Source: Dyadobacter pollutisoli
GTDB lineage: Bacteria > Bacteroidota > Bacteroidia > Cytophagales > Spirosomataceae
Length of the DNA: 64,000 bases
Direction: 5' to 3'
NCBI RefSeq assembly: GCF_026625565.1
Contig: NZ_CP112998.1
Coordinates: 4,156,501 to 4,220,500, forward strand
In this document: positions 10,401 to 17,767 of the stretch, in pieces
Position numbering within the stretch: the stretch's first letter is position 1
Layout of the letters: each line of letters opens with the position of its first letter
The notes under the pieces: generated by a model
Told to the model about the DNA's origin: nothing
Seen by the model: only the letters and a program-made list of their open reading frames with translations
Database searches by the model: none
Translations under genes and position numbers: made by a program

Positions 10401-10568
10401 AGGTGCCGCGCCTGGATATAATGTAGTAATGGTGATGGTTGGTACCGAAAACTCGGGTAACAGCACGTAGCTGAGCTGCGTGTAGGAAGCCAATCCGCCG
10501 ATGAAGAGTATCGCAAAAAGTACGATAATCATCGAAGGACGCTTTAATATGGTTTCAACAAATTTCAT
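7422..10568 (-). CDS. RND efflux pump, inner-membrane permease (HAE1/AcrB type)
   Basis: The 1048-residue protein has the full RND layout: a cytoplasmic N-terminus followed by TM1, a large periplasmic porter loop, TM2-TM6, a second porter loop and TM8-TM12. The proton-relay aspartate pair is present in the TM4 motif LVIGILVDDSIVILEN. Substrates are usually hydrophobic drugs, detergents or dyes, exported through the adaptor and TolC-like partner encoded just upstream (gaps 21 and 33 bases). The ACR_tran sequence type is the hydrophobe/amphiphile class rather than the heavy-metal class, since the TM4 motif has a DD pair and no CusA-like methionine cluster was noticed. It is the last gene of the tetR-tolC-adaptor-pump operon. 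Confidence 0.95.
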   Translation of the reverse strand: MKFVETILKRPSMIIVLFAILFIGGLASYTQLSYVLLPEFSVPTITITTLYPGAAPTEVEAEISKKIEDAVSGLDNIEEVTSKSYESASLVIVQFKAGTDIDKALEDAQRDVNNMLSDLPDDAETPSLSKISPSDQPIMQLLATSSLPNEVFYQQVEDKYLPVLQQIPGVAEINMVGGDQREIRVNVNNDKLNFYGLSLLQVTQAINQANVDFPTGKVKSPSENMTLRLAGKFASLDDIRSLVITSPVNGSPIRVGDVAEITDGLTDAESISRYNGVNGIGMFIKKQSDANAVEISKSVQAKLAAIEKANAKDKVKFGIAYDSSIFTLESVEAVTHDLIIAVILVAAVMLLFLHSFRNAFIVMVSVPASLIAAFLFMYVMGYSLNLMTLLALSLVIGILVDDSIVILENIQRHLEMGKDRWTATVDGVTEIGFAALAITLVIVVVFVPITMVNSVIADLLRQFSLTVAFATMVSLLVSFTLTPWMTSKMARIEHLDPKNPVQAFLLWFEKGLTKLTKWYHGSLEWVLSHKLAFSGILIAIFAMTAWVMSLGIIGSEFVAEGDQGKFLLTMKLDKSASLQQNNLNARSIEDYLRKKPEVKTIFANVGGASTGLNSSGQGETNRTELTIELVPVEERKNAQPTEDYMLAVRKELEQKFAGVEFNSAAVGIVNSGTAPIEIFLSGDNLDEILVAANDLANRLRQTPGANDVNVSVEAGNPEVRVDIDREKMAKLGLDIQTVGATMQNAFAGNDDSKYRDSGEDYDIRIMLDAFDRKNPDDVKSITFYSPAAKRPVRLAEFANVTLSTGPSIVERKNRRSSVTVTANTLGIGSGTLVSNIQAGLVQHPLPSDIILTWGGDAKNQSEGFGSLGLAMLAGLLLVYFIMVLLYDSFIYPFVVLFSIPVAVVGALLALALSSSNIGIFALLGMLMLIGLVVKNAILIVDFANQQKAQGIPFRKAILIAGEERLRPILMTTIAMVIGMIPIATATGAGAEWKNSLAWVLIGGLTSSMLLTIYLVPMAYYLVDRVGEKWTAFRLRTGKVRESVVVEEI

Positions 10569-10589
10569 AATACTGTCTGTTGGAATAAA

Positions 10590-11639
10590 TTACTGGGCAA
10601 TGACCGATGTACCATCCTGCAAATTGATCTGTCCGCTCGTAACAACCCTGTCACCTGCTTTCAAACCTTTGGTAATTTCATAGTAATCGTTCGTGGTAGA
10701 ACCGATCCCTACCGAGCGTAGCACTGCTTTTCCATTCTCCACCACATATAGCTGCGGCTGCTTCGCCGATCCCATAATTGCCTGACGCGGAACGGAAAGT
10801 GCCTCACCTTTCACGTCTGTCGAATTGGCGATGGAACCATACATACCTGCTTTCAGCGGATGATTTTGCGAATTGGCCACCGTAATTTCTACCGGGTAAT
10901 TGTGCGCATCATCACCTTCGGCGGCTACCATCGTCACCCGTCCTTTCAGGTCGGCATCGGGATTTACGTCTGTTTTAATGACAATGGATTTACCTGTACG
11001 AAATTCATTAATTGATTTCTCCGGGATGTTAACCACCAGTTTCAATGAAGAAATATCCGTAATCTCCGCCATAGGTGTCCCTATGCTCACTACTGAACCT
11101 TTTTCTACCATTTTAGCAGTAATGATCCCTCCAAAAGGCGCAATAATATTGGTGTTCTGGATCTGCTTGTTCAGTTGTTTAATTTGCGCCTGCGTGCTGC
11201 GAATACTAAGCTGCGTCCTTTCCAGGTTCACCGCCGGAACTGCATCGCCCTTCACCAGGACTTCATATCTTTTCAGGTCGTTCTGATATCCTTCCAATGT
11301 GACTTGCAAAGCTTCCACCTGGTAACGTAGTTGCTCATCGTCCAGCTTGGCGATCAGTTGCCCCGCCTTTACAAATTGCCCCTCCTCGATTGTCAGACGA
11401 ATGATTTCGCCACCCGCCTGCGGACGGATCTCGACCTTGCGATTAGGTGTAAATGAGCCCAGAAAAGCCGATTCCTGAGATAATTTGCGCATTTCCGCCA
11501 CCGCTGTTTTAACACCTACTTTCGGGTCCGGGTCGGGAACATAAACTTTCTGTGCTGTCTGCTCTTTGTTGCTCAGCAACTTTGCTGCGGTTAGGCCGAT
11601 GACGGCGATCACACCGAGAAATATAAAAAGACGTTTCAT
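10590..11639 (-). CDS. RND efflux periplasmic adaptor (membrane fusion protein)
   Basis: The 349-residue product has an N-terminal hydrophobic anchor (residues 1-20, LFIFLGVIAVIGLTAAKLL). It then shows the standard adaptor order: a lipoyl/barrel-sandwich half (VEIRPQAGGEIIRLTIEEGQ near 70-90), an alpha-hairpin (about 100-150), the second lipoyl half (IIAPFGGIITAKMVEKGSVV), a beta-barrel and a membrane-proximal domain ending GQINLQDGTSVIAQ. It bridges the inner-membrane pump to the outer-membrane channel. It lies 33 bases after the TolC-like gene and 21 bases before the pump gene, so the three are one transcription unit. Confidence 0.95.
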   Translation of the reverse strand: MKRLFIFLGVIAVIGLTAAKLLSNKEQTAQKVYVPDPDPKVGVKTAVAEMRKLSQESAFLGSFTPNRKVEIRPQAGGEIIRLTIEEGQFVKAGQLIAKLDDEQLRYQVEALQVTLEGYQNDLKRYEVLVKGDAVPAVNLERTQLSIRSTQAQIKQLNKQIQNTNIIAPFGGIITAKMVEKGSVVSIGTPMAEITDISSLKLVVNIPEKSINEFRTGKSIVIKTDVNPDADLKGRVTMVAAEGDDAHNYPVEITVANSQNHPLKAGMYGSIANSTDVKGEALSVPRQAIMGSAKQPQLYVVENGKAVLRSVGIGSTTNDYYEITKGLKAGDRVVTSGQINLQDGTSVIAQ

Positions 11640-11672
11640 AATGTGGCTGTTGATAGATAATGATGGTGTTGA

Positions 11673-12989
11673 CTATTTTTGAATTAATGATCCCGTGGCC
11701 TTTTTCCATTCCAGTTCCGCTTTGAGCAACTGTACTAATGAAGTCAAATAGTTGCTCTGCGCATCCAGGAGGCTGTTTTCAGATTGAATGACGTCCGTCA
11801 GAGAAACAGTACCCTCTTTAAATTGAAGCTGGATCTGTTTATAAACCCGTTCCGCCAGTGCAACCTGATCCTTCTTTGCGTTAATGTTCTTTTGCTCCAC
11901 CCCGAACTTGTTCCGAGCATTGGCCTCCTCCATTTGAATGGATTCTTTCACCTGCCGCAACTGTACATTCAATTTCTCCTTATCAATCTGGTTCTGGCTT
12001 CTTTTGGCCCTTCTTGCAAGTCCATCAAAAACGCTCCAATTAAGCTGCAAACCTGCCCAATAGCCCGGCACATCCTGAAAAGTGGAGTTCTCCCCTGCTT
12101 TGGCATAAAAAGCCATATTGGCTACTCCGTAAGCATTTACCGTGGGAATTAATCCTGATTTAATGTTCCTGTCCTGTAATTCGTTCAGGTCTTTTTGCTT
12201 TTGTAAAAGCGCCACATCAGTACGCCTTGTTTCATCAAATCCATCCCGGGCCGGCAGCGCAACACCGCTAACGTTTACTACTATACGAATAGAATCCGAT
12301 TGCGGTGTTCCGGTGTAATATTTCAACAAATTAACCAGCTGACTATAATTGTCTTTTAATGTAGCCAGCTGGGTTTCTGTTGTAGTTCTGTTGATGATAA
12401 TGCGGTCTACGTCTACTCTCTGGCCCAATTTGTTCTGATAAAGAAGGTTTGAGACTTTATAAAGCTTGTCCAGCGACACCAGGTTACTGTCCAGAAAAGC
12501 CATTTGTTGCACCACGGTGACAAGGTTGTAATAAGCGTCTGTTACATTGTAGGCAACGTCTTCTTTTGTCTTCACAGTACTCAATGATGTCAGCTCGCGG
12601 TTCAGGTTGGCAGCTTTCAAAGCATATTTAACGGAGGGATTGTACAGGTTCTGAGTTACTTGTGCCGTAGTAGACAAATTGTATGGCAACCCAAAAGCCA
12701 ATGTGCTGTAAGAACCTTCCGGTCCTCCGAAAGCACTGGCCGGTACGACCTGCCCGGGAATCTTGAAATATCTTTTATAATCACCCGATACATTCACGCT
12801 CGGTAACAGGGCAGATTTCACTTCGTCAATCTTAGCATTGGTTTTCAGTTCGTCAAGGCGTGCAGACTGAATGCTGAAATCGTTTTTCATGGCCAGATCA
12901 AGCAACTGGCTCAGATTGTAGTCCTGCGCATGCAGGCTTTGCGTGGCTAAAAGGCATAGCACGGCCAGTAAATGAAATTTAAATTTCAT
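11673..12989 (-). CDS. TolC family outer-membrane efflux channel
   Basis: This 438-residue protein begins with a signal peptide ending near residue 22 (LLATQSLHAQ). It contains the duplicated OEP helical pattern: long coiled-coil helices flanking short beta-strands, such as the NLSTTAQVTQNLYNPSVKYA segment in the first repeat and WAGLQLNWSVFDGLARRAK in the second. The ending QLLKAELEWKKATGSL is typical. It forms the outer-membrane exit duct for the RND pump encoded downstream. Its start lies 65 bases after the tetR stop, with an AT-rich motif shared with the tetR upstream region in between. Confidence 0.94.
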   Translation of the reverse strand: MKFKFHLLAVLCLLATQSLHAQDYNLSQLLDLAMKNDFSIQSARLDELKTNAKIDEVKSALLPSVNVSGDYKRYFKIPGQVVPASAFGGPEGSYSTLAFGLPYNLSTTAQVTQNLYNPSVKYALKAANLNRELTSLSTVKTKEDVAYNVTDAYYNLVTVVQQMAFLDSNLVSLDKLYKVSNLLYQNKLGQRVDVDRIIINRTTTETQLATLKDNYSQLVNLLKYYTGTPQSDSIRIVVNVSGVALPARDGFDETRRTDVALLQKQKDLNELQDRNIKSGLIPTVNAYGVANMAFYAKAGENSTFQDVPGYWAGLQLNWSVFDGLARRAKRSQNQIDKEKLNVQLRQVKESIQMEEANARNKFGVEQKNINAKKDQVALAERVYKQIQLQFKEGTVSLTDVIQSENSLLDAQSNYLTSLVQLLKAELEWKKATGSLIQK

Positions 12990-13000
12990 AGCAGTAGATC

Positions 13001-13033
13001 AAATAAATGTTTATTTTAAATGGTTGTTTAAAC
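13001..13033 (-). promoter_or_regulatory. Candidate TetR operator, copy 1 (upstream of the tolC-like gene)
   Basis: Read on the minus strand, this stretch contains TTTAAACAACCATTTAAAAT, then three bases, then CATTT. The same 28-base pattern occurs at 13775-13802 on the opposite strand with 24 of 28 positions identical. It lies 12-44 bases before the tolC-like start codon, where a repressor would block the pump genes. The operator role is inferred from position and repetition; low sequence complexity is the main caveat. Confidence 0.45.
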
Positions 13034-13054
13034 CCAGGGCAAAAAAAATCGTTG

Positions 13055-13666
13055 TTAACCGATCACCAAATAATTGCAGATCATTTCTTTAACGTGTTCT
13101 TTCTGCGCCTCAGCATGAACTTCAAATTCCTCTTCTGTTAGGTTGAAAAGCTTTTTGTGAATGTGCTTTCCCAAAAATATGAACTCTACATTACACTTAA
13201 TCAGCGGCAAAATAGTTTCGAGTTGCATAGGCCTCAGTGTTCCGTTTGCAACACCTTCCTCCAACTGTTGTATAAAGTAGGTATTTCGAATCTGATGAAA
13301 AAAAGACATATCAGGAAAAAGGCGGTCAGGCTCTTTGTGAATCTCATTCATGATAAAAATGATAAGGTCCGGTTCCTCTTTCATCATCTTGAAATCATTC
13401 TCAATCATTTCCGAAATCTTTGCCTTAACGTCAATCTTTTTATTCAGAATATCGACGGTACTTTGAAAATACTCTCCCAGGATGTCCCTGAAAATCTCTA
13501 AAAAAAGCTTCTCCTTACTACGGAAATAATAATTGGTCAATGCAATGTTCATGTCGGCCTCCCGCGCAATGTCACGCGACGTGGTCCCATCGAAACCTTT
13601 TTTCAGAAAAACCCGCTTCGCCGCTTCCTTGATCTTATCCTCACTCTTTTCTGCTATGCACTTCAC
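13055..13666 (-). CDS. TetR/AcrR family transcriptional regulator of the efflux operon
   Basis: The 203-residue protein has a TetR DNA-binding domain at residues ~8-55 (DKIKEAAKRVFLKKGFDGTT, then TSRDIAREADMNIALTNYYF with the usual Y-Y-F) and an all-helical ligand-binding C-terminal part. The start is GTG at 13666; no in-frame ATG gives a full HTH domain. It is first in a same-strand series with the TolC-like, adaptor and pump genes, which is the normal arrangement for a local repressor of an RND pump. Two copies of an AT-rich motif, one upstream of tetR and one between tetR and tolC, are candidate operators. Confidence 0.92.
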   Translation of the reverse strand: MKCIAEKSEDKIKEAAKRVFLKKGFDGTTSRDIAREADMNIALTNYYFRSKEKLFLEIFRDILGEYFQSTVDILNKKIDVKAKISEMIENDFKMMKEEPDLIIFIMNEIHKEPDRLFPDMSFFHQIRNTYFIQQLEEGVANGTLRPMQLETILPLIKCNVEFIFLGKHIHKKLFNLTEEEFEVHAEAQKEHVKEMICNYLVIG

Positions 13667-13774
13667 TTTGATTACCGATTAGGTTTGTTTTGATCTTCTA
13701 AAACAGTTGTTCCAGTATTATCGATTCAAAGGTTGGAAATAAATTTCAAACTCACAAACGTTTTAAATGAATAA

Positions 13775-13802
13775 TTTAAACAATCATTTAAAATGTTCAT
13801 TT
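13775..13802 (+). promoter_or_regulatory. Candidate TetR operator, copy 2 (upstream of tetR)
   Basis: TTTAAACAATCATTTAAAAT, three bases and CATTT match copy 1 (13001-13033) at 24 of 28 positions, on the opposite strand. Here the motif also lies within a larger palindrome: TTTAAATGA and TCATTTAAA face each other about a central TTTAAA. It is about 110 bases upstream of the tetR start codon, in the region where the operon promoter should lie. The role is inferred. Confidence 0.45.
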
Positions 13803-13843
13803 GAGGATAGAAATTATTTAATTTATACAATTCCGTTGCCCCC

Positions 13844-13880
13844 AATGGAATTGCCACAATGGAATTGCCCCAATAGATTA
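13844..13880. repeat. Short tandem repeat, 14-base unit, at the 3' end of pta
   Basis: AATGGAATTGCCAC (13844-13857) is followed directly by AATGGAATTGCCCC (13858-13871) and a degenerate third unit reaching the pta stop codon (TTA at 13878-13880 on the plus strand). An upstream CAATTCC can pair with GGAATTG in the units, so this may act as a weak terminator for pta. No gene is affected. Confidence 0.6.
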
Positions 13881-15986
13881 GTGTCGGTGCCCCGCGTTCT
13901 CCTGCGATTGAATGGCCGTAATGATGACCGTATTGAAAATATCCTCAACCGTACAGCCACGGCTCAGATCATTGATTGGCTTATTAAGTCCCTGTAACAT
14001 AGGCCCAATTGCCAACGCACCCGTTTCACGTTGCAATGCTTTATAAGTGTTGTTACCCGTGTTGAGGTCCGGGAAAATAAACACGCTCGCCCTTCCCGAC
14101 ACGTCAGGATTTGACGATTTTTGACTACCCACCATCGGGTCCACCGCGGCATCGTACTGGATTGGCCCGTCAATCTTAATGTCAGGCCGCTTTTGCCGCA
14201 CCAATGCAGTGGCTTCTCTCACCCTTTCCACGTCCTCGCCTTCGCCGGACGAGCCCGAAGAATACGATAACATGGCGATCCTCGGCTCTATGCCAAACAG
14301 CTTGCTGCTTTCCGCAGAAGAGATCGCTATTTCCGCCAGTTCCTCTGCTGTCGGGTTCGGATTAACGGCGCAATCTCCAAAAACGCTTACCCGCTCCGGC
14401 AGGCACATAAAAAATACGGAGGAAACCAGAGAAACGCCAGGCTTGGTCTTAATGAACTGCAATGCCGGCCTGATCGTATGCTGTGTAGTATGCACAGCAC
14501 CCGAAACCATTCCGTCCGCATGGCCTTTGTACACCATCATGGTACCGAAATACGAAACGTCCGTCATGAGGTCACGGGCCATTTCTTCATTCACATTTTT
14601 ATATTTCCGAAGCGCATACAATGTCTCCACATAAGAATCATAGTTCTCGGAAGTGGCCGGGTCCACGATTTTGATTGCATTGAGGTCCAGGTTCAAGCCG
14701 AGCCTTTTCAGTGATGCCGCGATTTCCACCGGATTTCCGAGCAGCGTCAGGTTCACGATGTTCTGACTGATCAAACGGGCGGCGGCTTTCAAAATCCGGT
14801 CGTCGTTACCTTCGGGCAATACAATGTGCTTCTTCTCGCTTTTTGCCCATTTCATGAGCTGGTACTGGAACATATGCGGCGTAATCCCTTCGGACCTGAA
14901 CGTGATGATCTTGTCGTCAAGCACTTTCATATCCACATATTTCTCAAAAATATCGATGGCGAGCGTGATCTTCTTCTTGTTATCAGCAGAAATCCTTGAA
15001 TGAATCGCACCTACCCGCGTCGTGGTCTCAAAAGTTCCTTTTTGCACTGAGATGACCGGTACAATGGTTTGAAGACCTTCAATCAACCGCACAATGGGCT
15101 CCTCTGGCTCCGTTCCGGCAGTGAGTAAGATACCCGCCACCTTGGGATAATTGGCAGACAGGTTAGCCTGCAACGCACCAATGATGATGTCACCCCGGTC
15201 ACCTGGTGTAATGATCAGTACATTCTCTTTGATGTGGTTTAAGAAATTCGGGAGCATCATCGCGCCGGTCACAAAATGATCTACCTGGCTGGAAAGAAGG
15301 TTTTCACCAAAAAGGACTTTTGCATCCAGCGCATCGGCGATCTCTTTCATTGTTGGACTTTGCAGGTTTTTGTCCCACGGGATCACCGTCAGCATCATAT
15401 CCTCAGGTAACTGCATGCGCAACAATTCGTGCACATCATCAACCTGTTCCGGTTTCACACGGTTTGCGATGATGCCCAGCACCTGTACCTCTCGGGATTC
15501 AAAATTACGGAGTACATTCAGTGCGGAATTAATGATCTGCTCGGTAGACTTATTTTCCCCGTTAATGATCGTCAGAACCGGCGCGCCCAGGTTTTTGGCG
15601 ATAGCAGCATTGGTTTCAAACTCAAAAGCAACACCTTCACCCAGGAAATCGCTTCCTTCGATAACCGTGAAATCATAAGCTTCTTCCAGCTTTTTGAACT
15701 TGCCAATGATCGTATTGATCATTTCCCGCCAATTCTCCGACTCGGACTGCTGCAACACCTCATGTCTGCTGAAAGCGTACGTGTCCTCATAGGCGATTGG
15801 AAGAGAAAAGTGGTTGAGGATCGCTTCAATGTGCTTATCCCGGGTTCCGGGCGACTGCTGTGAAATGATAGGCTTGAAAAAACCGATCTTTTTCGTCTTG
15901 GCGAGAAGCATATTTACCAGCCCCAAGGCGATCACTGATTTACCGGCATAAGGCTCCGCGGACGCAATAAAAATCGTTTTCGTCAT
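13878..15986 (-). CDS. pta: Phosphate acetyltransferase
   Basis: The 702-residue enzyme converts acetyl-CoA and phosphate to acetyl phosphate and CoA. It has the long three-part form known from E. coli Pta (714 residues): an N-terminal BioD-like P-loop domain (SAEPYAGKSVIALGLVNML near residue 8), a central DRTGG-type regulatory domain, and the C-terminal PTA_PTB catalytic domain (ADGMVSGAVHTTQHTIRPAL and SSGSSGEGEDVERVREAT). It lies 24 bases downstream of apbE on the same strand. The usual partner acetate kinase (ackA) is not adjacent and not elsewhere in the window. Confidence 0.96.
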   Translation of the reverse strand: MTKTIFIASAEPYAGKSVIALGLVNMLLAKTKKIGFFKPIISQQSPGTRDKHIEAILNHFSLPIAYEDTYAFSRHEVLQQSESENWREMINTIIGKFKKLEEAYDFTVIEGSDFLGEGVAFEFETNAAIAKNLGAPVLTIINGENKSTEQIINSALNVLRNFESREVQVLGIIANRVKPEQVDDVHELLRMQLPEDMMLTVIPWDKNLQSPTMKEIADALDAKVLFGENLLSSQVDHFVTGAMMLPNFLNHIKENVLIITPGDRGDIIIGALQANLSANYPKVAGILLTAGTEPEEPIVRLIEGLQTIVPVISVQKGTFETTTRVGAIHSRISADNKKKITLAIDIFEKYVDMKVLDDKIITFRSEGITPHMFQYQLMKWAKSEKKHIVLPEGNDDRILKAAARLISQNIVNLTLLGNPVEIAASLKRLGLNLDLNAIKIVDPATSENYDSYVETLYALRKYKNVNEEMARDLMTDVSYFGTMMVYKGHADGMVSGAVHTTQHTIRPALQFIKTKPGVSLVSSVFFMCLPERVSVFGDCAVNPNPTAEELAEIAISSAESSKLFGIEPRIAMLSYSSGSSGEGEDVERVREATALVRQKRPDIKIDGPIQYDAAVDPMVGSQKSSNPDVSGRASVFIFPDLNTGNNTYKALQRETGALAIGPMLQGLNKPINDLSRGCTVEDIFNTVIITAIQSQENAGHRH

Positions 15987-16010
15987 AACCAGCTTTCAGT
16001 TAACCTGCAA

Positions 16011-16994
16011 TTATTCAAGCATATTCCAGTCGGCAATGTGCTCGTCCTGCTTTTCCACCAGCCACACGCGGCTTCCGGGGAAATGTTTCAGGTAGGCCTT
16101 ACTTTTATCGATTCCTGCCACGCTGAATGCAGTCGCCAAAGCATCGGCAACTGTGCCGTCGGGTGAAATCACCGTAGTCCGAACATGGAATAGCAGCCCT
16201 ATACCTGTCTGTGGATCAACAATATGTGAATATTTCACGCCTTTGTATTCCATAAATCGGTAAGTGGGGCCGGAAGTAGCGAGGGCCACATTTGAAAGCG
16301 CCATGGTTTTGAGGGAATCGCTGCCATTGGAAATCGTAATATTCCAGCCTTTGGTACCCGGAGGCGGGTTGGTGAGGACTATTTTTCCACCTGCATCCAT
16401 CATGGCGGAAGTAATGCCCATGTTTTTCAACACTTTTATGGCTTCTTCGGCAGCATATCCTTTTCCTAATCCGCCAATATCCAGTCGCATGCCTTTTTGG
16501 ATCAGCAAAACACTTTGCTTGGCACGATCCAGTTGCATTTTGGTATATCCTGTCTTTTGTAAAGCTTCATGGATCTCTTCTTGGGGAGGGAAAATCCCTT
16601 TGCGGGTGGCATGTCTCCACATTTGAACGACCGGCCCTAATGTAGCATCAAATGCACCACCTGTTTTTTTGCTAATATCCTGTGAAACAGCAAGTATGTC
16701 AAATAAATCTTTACTTACCGGAACCCATTTTCCGCTACCAGACTGAGCCGATAGCAAGTTTATTTCGCTACCGTCGCGGTAGTCACTCAAAATTTCATTT
16801 AGTTTTTCAATTCTTTCAAATGCACGCTTGGCAGCAAGGTTGGCCAGTGAGTCACCGGTGGCGTAAAAAACCAGTTTGAAAGGAGAGCCCATCATTCCCT
16901 TTTCAAAGCTATAACGCATTTCCTGGCCATCAGAATGAATGGAAAACAGGCAAAACAGCGCAGCAACTTTCAGGGACCTTAAAATAGTATTCAT
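16011..16994 (-). CDS. apbE: FAD:protein FMN transferase (ApbE family)
   Basis: The 327-residue product is exported (signal peptide about 1-23). It shows the ApbE pattern: GSPFKLVFYATGDSLANLAA near the start, LSDYRDGSEINLL, GAFDATLGPVVQMWR, LDIGGLGKGYAAEEAIKVL, MMDAGGKIVLTNPP and VDPQTGIGLLFHVRTTVISP. The family moves FMN from FAD onto a threonine of extracytoplasmic flavoproteins, using Mg2+ bound by acidic residues in the DAGG and C-terminal regions. No obvious flavinylation target such as NqrC/RnfG is nearby, so its client protein lies elsewhere. The gene is 24 bases upstream of pta. Confidence 0.94.
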   Translation of the reverse strand: MNTILRSLKVAALFCLFSIHSDGQEMRYSFEKGMMGSPFKLVFYATGDSLANLAAKRAFERIEKLNEILSDYRDGSEINLLSAQSGSGKWVPVSKDLFDILAVSQDISKKTGGAFDATLGPVVQMWRHATRKGIFPPQEEIHEALQKTGYTKMQLDRAKQSVLLIQKGMRLDIGGLGKGYAAEEAIKVLKNMGITSAMMDAGGKIVLTNPPPGTKGWNITISNGSDSLKTMALSNVALATSGPTYRFMEYKGVKYSHIVDPQTGIGLLFHVRTTVISPDGTVADALATAFSVAGIDKSKAYLKHFPGSRVWLVEKQDEHIADWNMLE

Positions 16995-17092
16995 GTTGTA
17001 GTCGAAGAAAACGGCCTGAAAATTAACTCATTTTGCCCAATTACAGACCGCAAAGTAAATTATGTTTTGAAATCGGCAAACCCCTTTAATGC

Positions 17093-17127
17093 AGCGAGGG
17101 TATGGATTGTGAATCCATACCCTCGCT
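17093..17127 (-). terminator. Perfect 16-base-pair hairpin between the small membrane gene and apbE
   Basis: AGCGAGGGTATGGATT (17093-17108) pairs perfectly with 17112-17127 across a 3-base loop. It sits 26 bases past the stop of the minus-strand gene ending at 17153, so it probably ends that transcript. There is no clean T-run on the minus side; the plus side is followed by a T-rich stretch. Confidence 0.7.
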
Positions 17128-17152
17128 TATCTTTTTGATTTTCAGCCGAATA

Positions 17153-17338
17153 CTATCCGTAATAATCCAGCAGATTGTCAGGGTCAGCATGGTGATGATG
17201 CGAGGCCATGGCATCCTTTAACATACCCACTCCGATAAACGGCAGGGATATGATGGTTGAAATGATCATTGCAACGAATAGGATCGTTGCAAATAACAGC
17301 TTTCCGGAATAATATATAATGTTTGACAGGAAGTTCAT
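17153..17338 (-). CDS. Small membrane protein with histidine-rich tail (61 residues)
   Basis: The product has a hydrophobic stretch at about residues 12-40 (KLLFATILFVAMIISTIISL and beyond), long enough to cross the membrane once or form a tight hairpin, followed by a hydrophilic tail MASHHHHADPDNLLDYYG. The four consecutive histidines could bind a metal, but nothing else supports that. It is related in sequence to the 48-residue protein encoded divergently at 17563-17709: both carry an F-x-ILxVAxxI(S/T)TI-x-x-P pattern. A perfect hairpin follows its stop. Function unknown; conservation would be needed to be sure it is a gene. Confidence 0.6.
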   Translation of the reverse strand: MNFLSNIIYYSGKLLFATILFVAMIISTIISLPFIGVGMLKDAMASHHHHADPDNLLDYYG

Positions 17339-17441
17339 AACCGTAATGTTTATATGATATTTTTCATTGACAAAGTTAAATAAATAACCGTACCAGTCAA
17401 AAAAATATTATGATTTTATTATATATTTAGATGATTTTTAG

Positions 17442-17489
17442 ATCAATAGCTAACATTCGATAGAAATCAATAGCTAATATTCTATTGTA
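17442..17489. repeat. Imperfect tandem repeat, 2 x 24 bases, between divergent small genes
   Basis: Unit 1 (17442-17465) and unit 2 (17466-17489) share 20 of 24 positions; both begin ATCAATAGCTAA. Unit 2 also contains an inverted repeat CAATAG/CTATTG with an 8-base spacer (17468-17473 and 17482-17487). The block lies between the divergent small membrane genes, about 75-120 bases from either start, which is a natural place for a shared operator. The role is inferred. Confidence 0.6.
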
Positions 17490-17562
17490 TGATAGTATAA
17501 TAATTCAATTTATTCTATCGACAATCAAATCTATACTACAATACTATACACGCAAGGTTACA

Positions 17563-17709
17563 ATGAATCGCCTCCTACTAATTATACTTCGGGTCATGTT
17601 CGGATCCATCCTCGCAGTGGCCACAGTTATCACCACGATTGTAATGTCTCCTGTTGTGCTGGCGCTGTGGATCTGGAAAAAATTCACAGATTTCCTCACC
17701 CAAAAGTGA
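17563..17709 (+). CDS. Very small membrane protein (48 residues)
   Basis: Starting at ATG 17563, the peptide is nearly all one hydrophobic segment (LLLIILRVMFGSILAVATVI onward) ending in a basic-polar tail IWKKFTDFLTQK. An upstream ATG at 17485 would add 26 residues of low-complexity leader that overlaps the tandem repeat region and looks untranslated. The protein resembles its divergent neighbour at 17153-17338 over the membrane segment, so the two are likely paralogues. It ends 58 bases before the amidase gene. Function unknown. Confidence 0.5.
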   Translation: MNRLLLIILRVMFGSILAVATVITTIVMSPVVLALWIWKKFTDFLTQK

Positions 17710-17767
17710 ACTGCTGGTTTCCATACTTTATATATTGCGTTGGAACCGTCTCAGCATATTCATTCCT

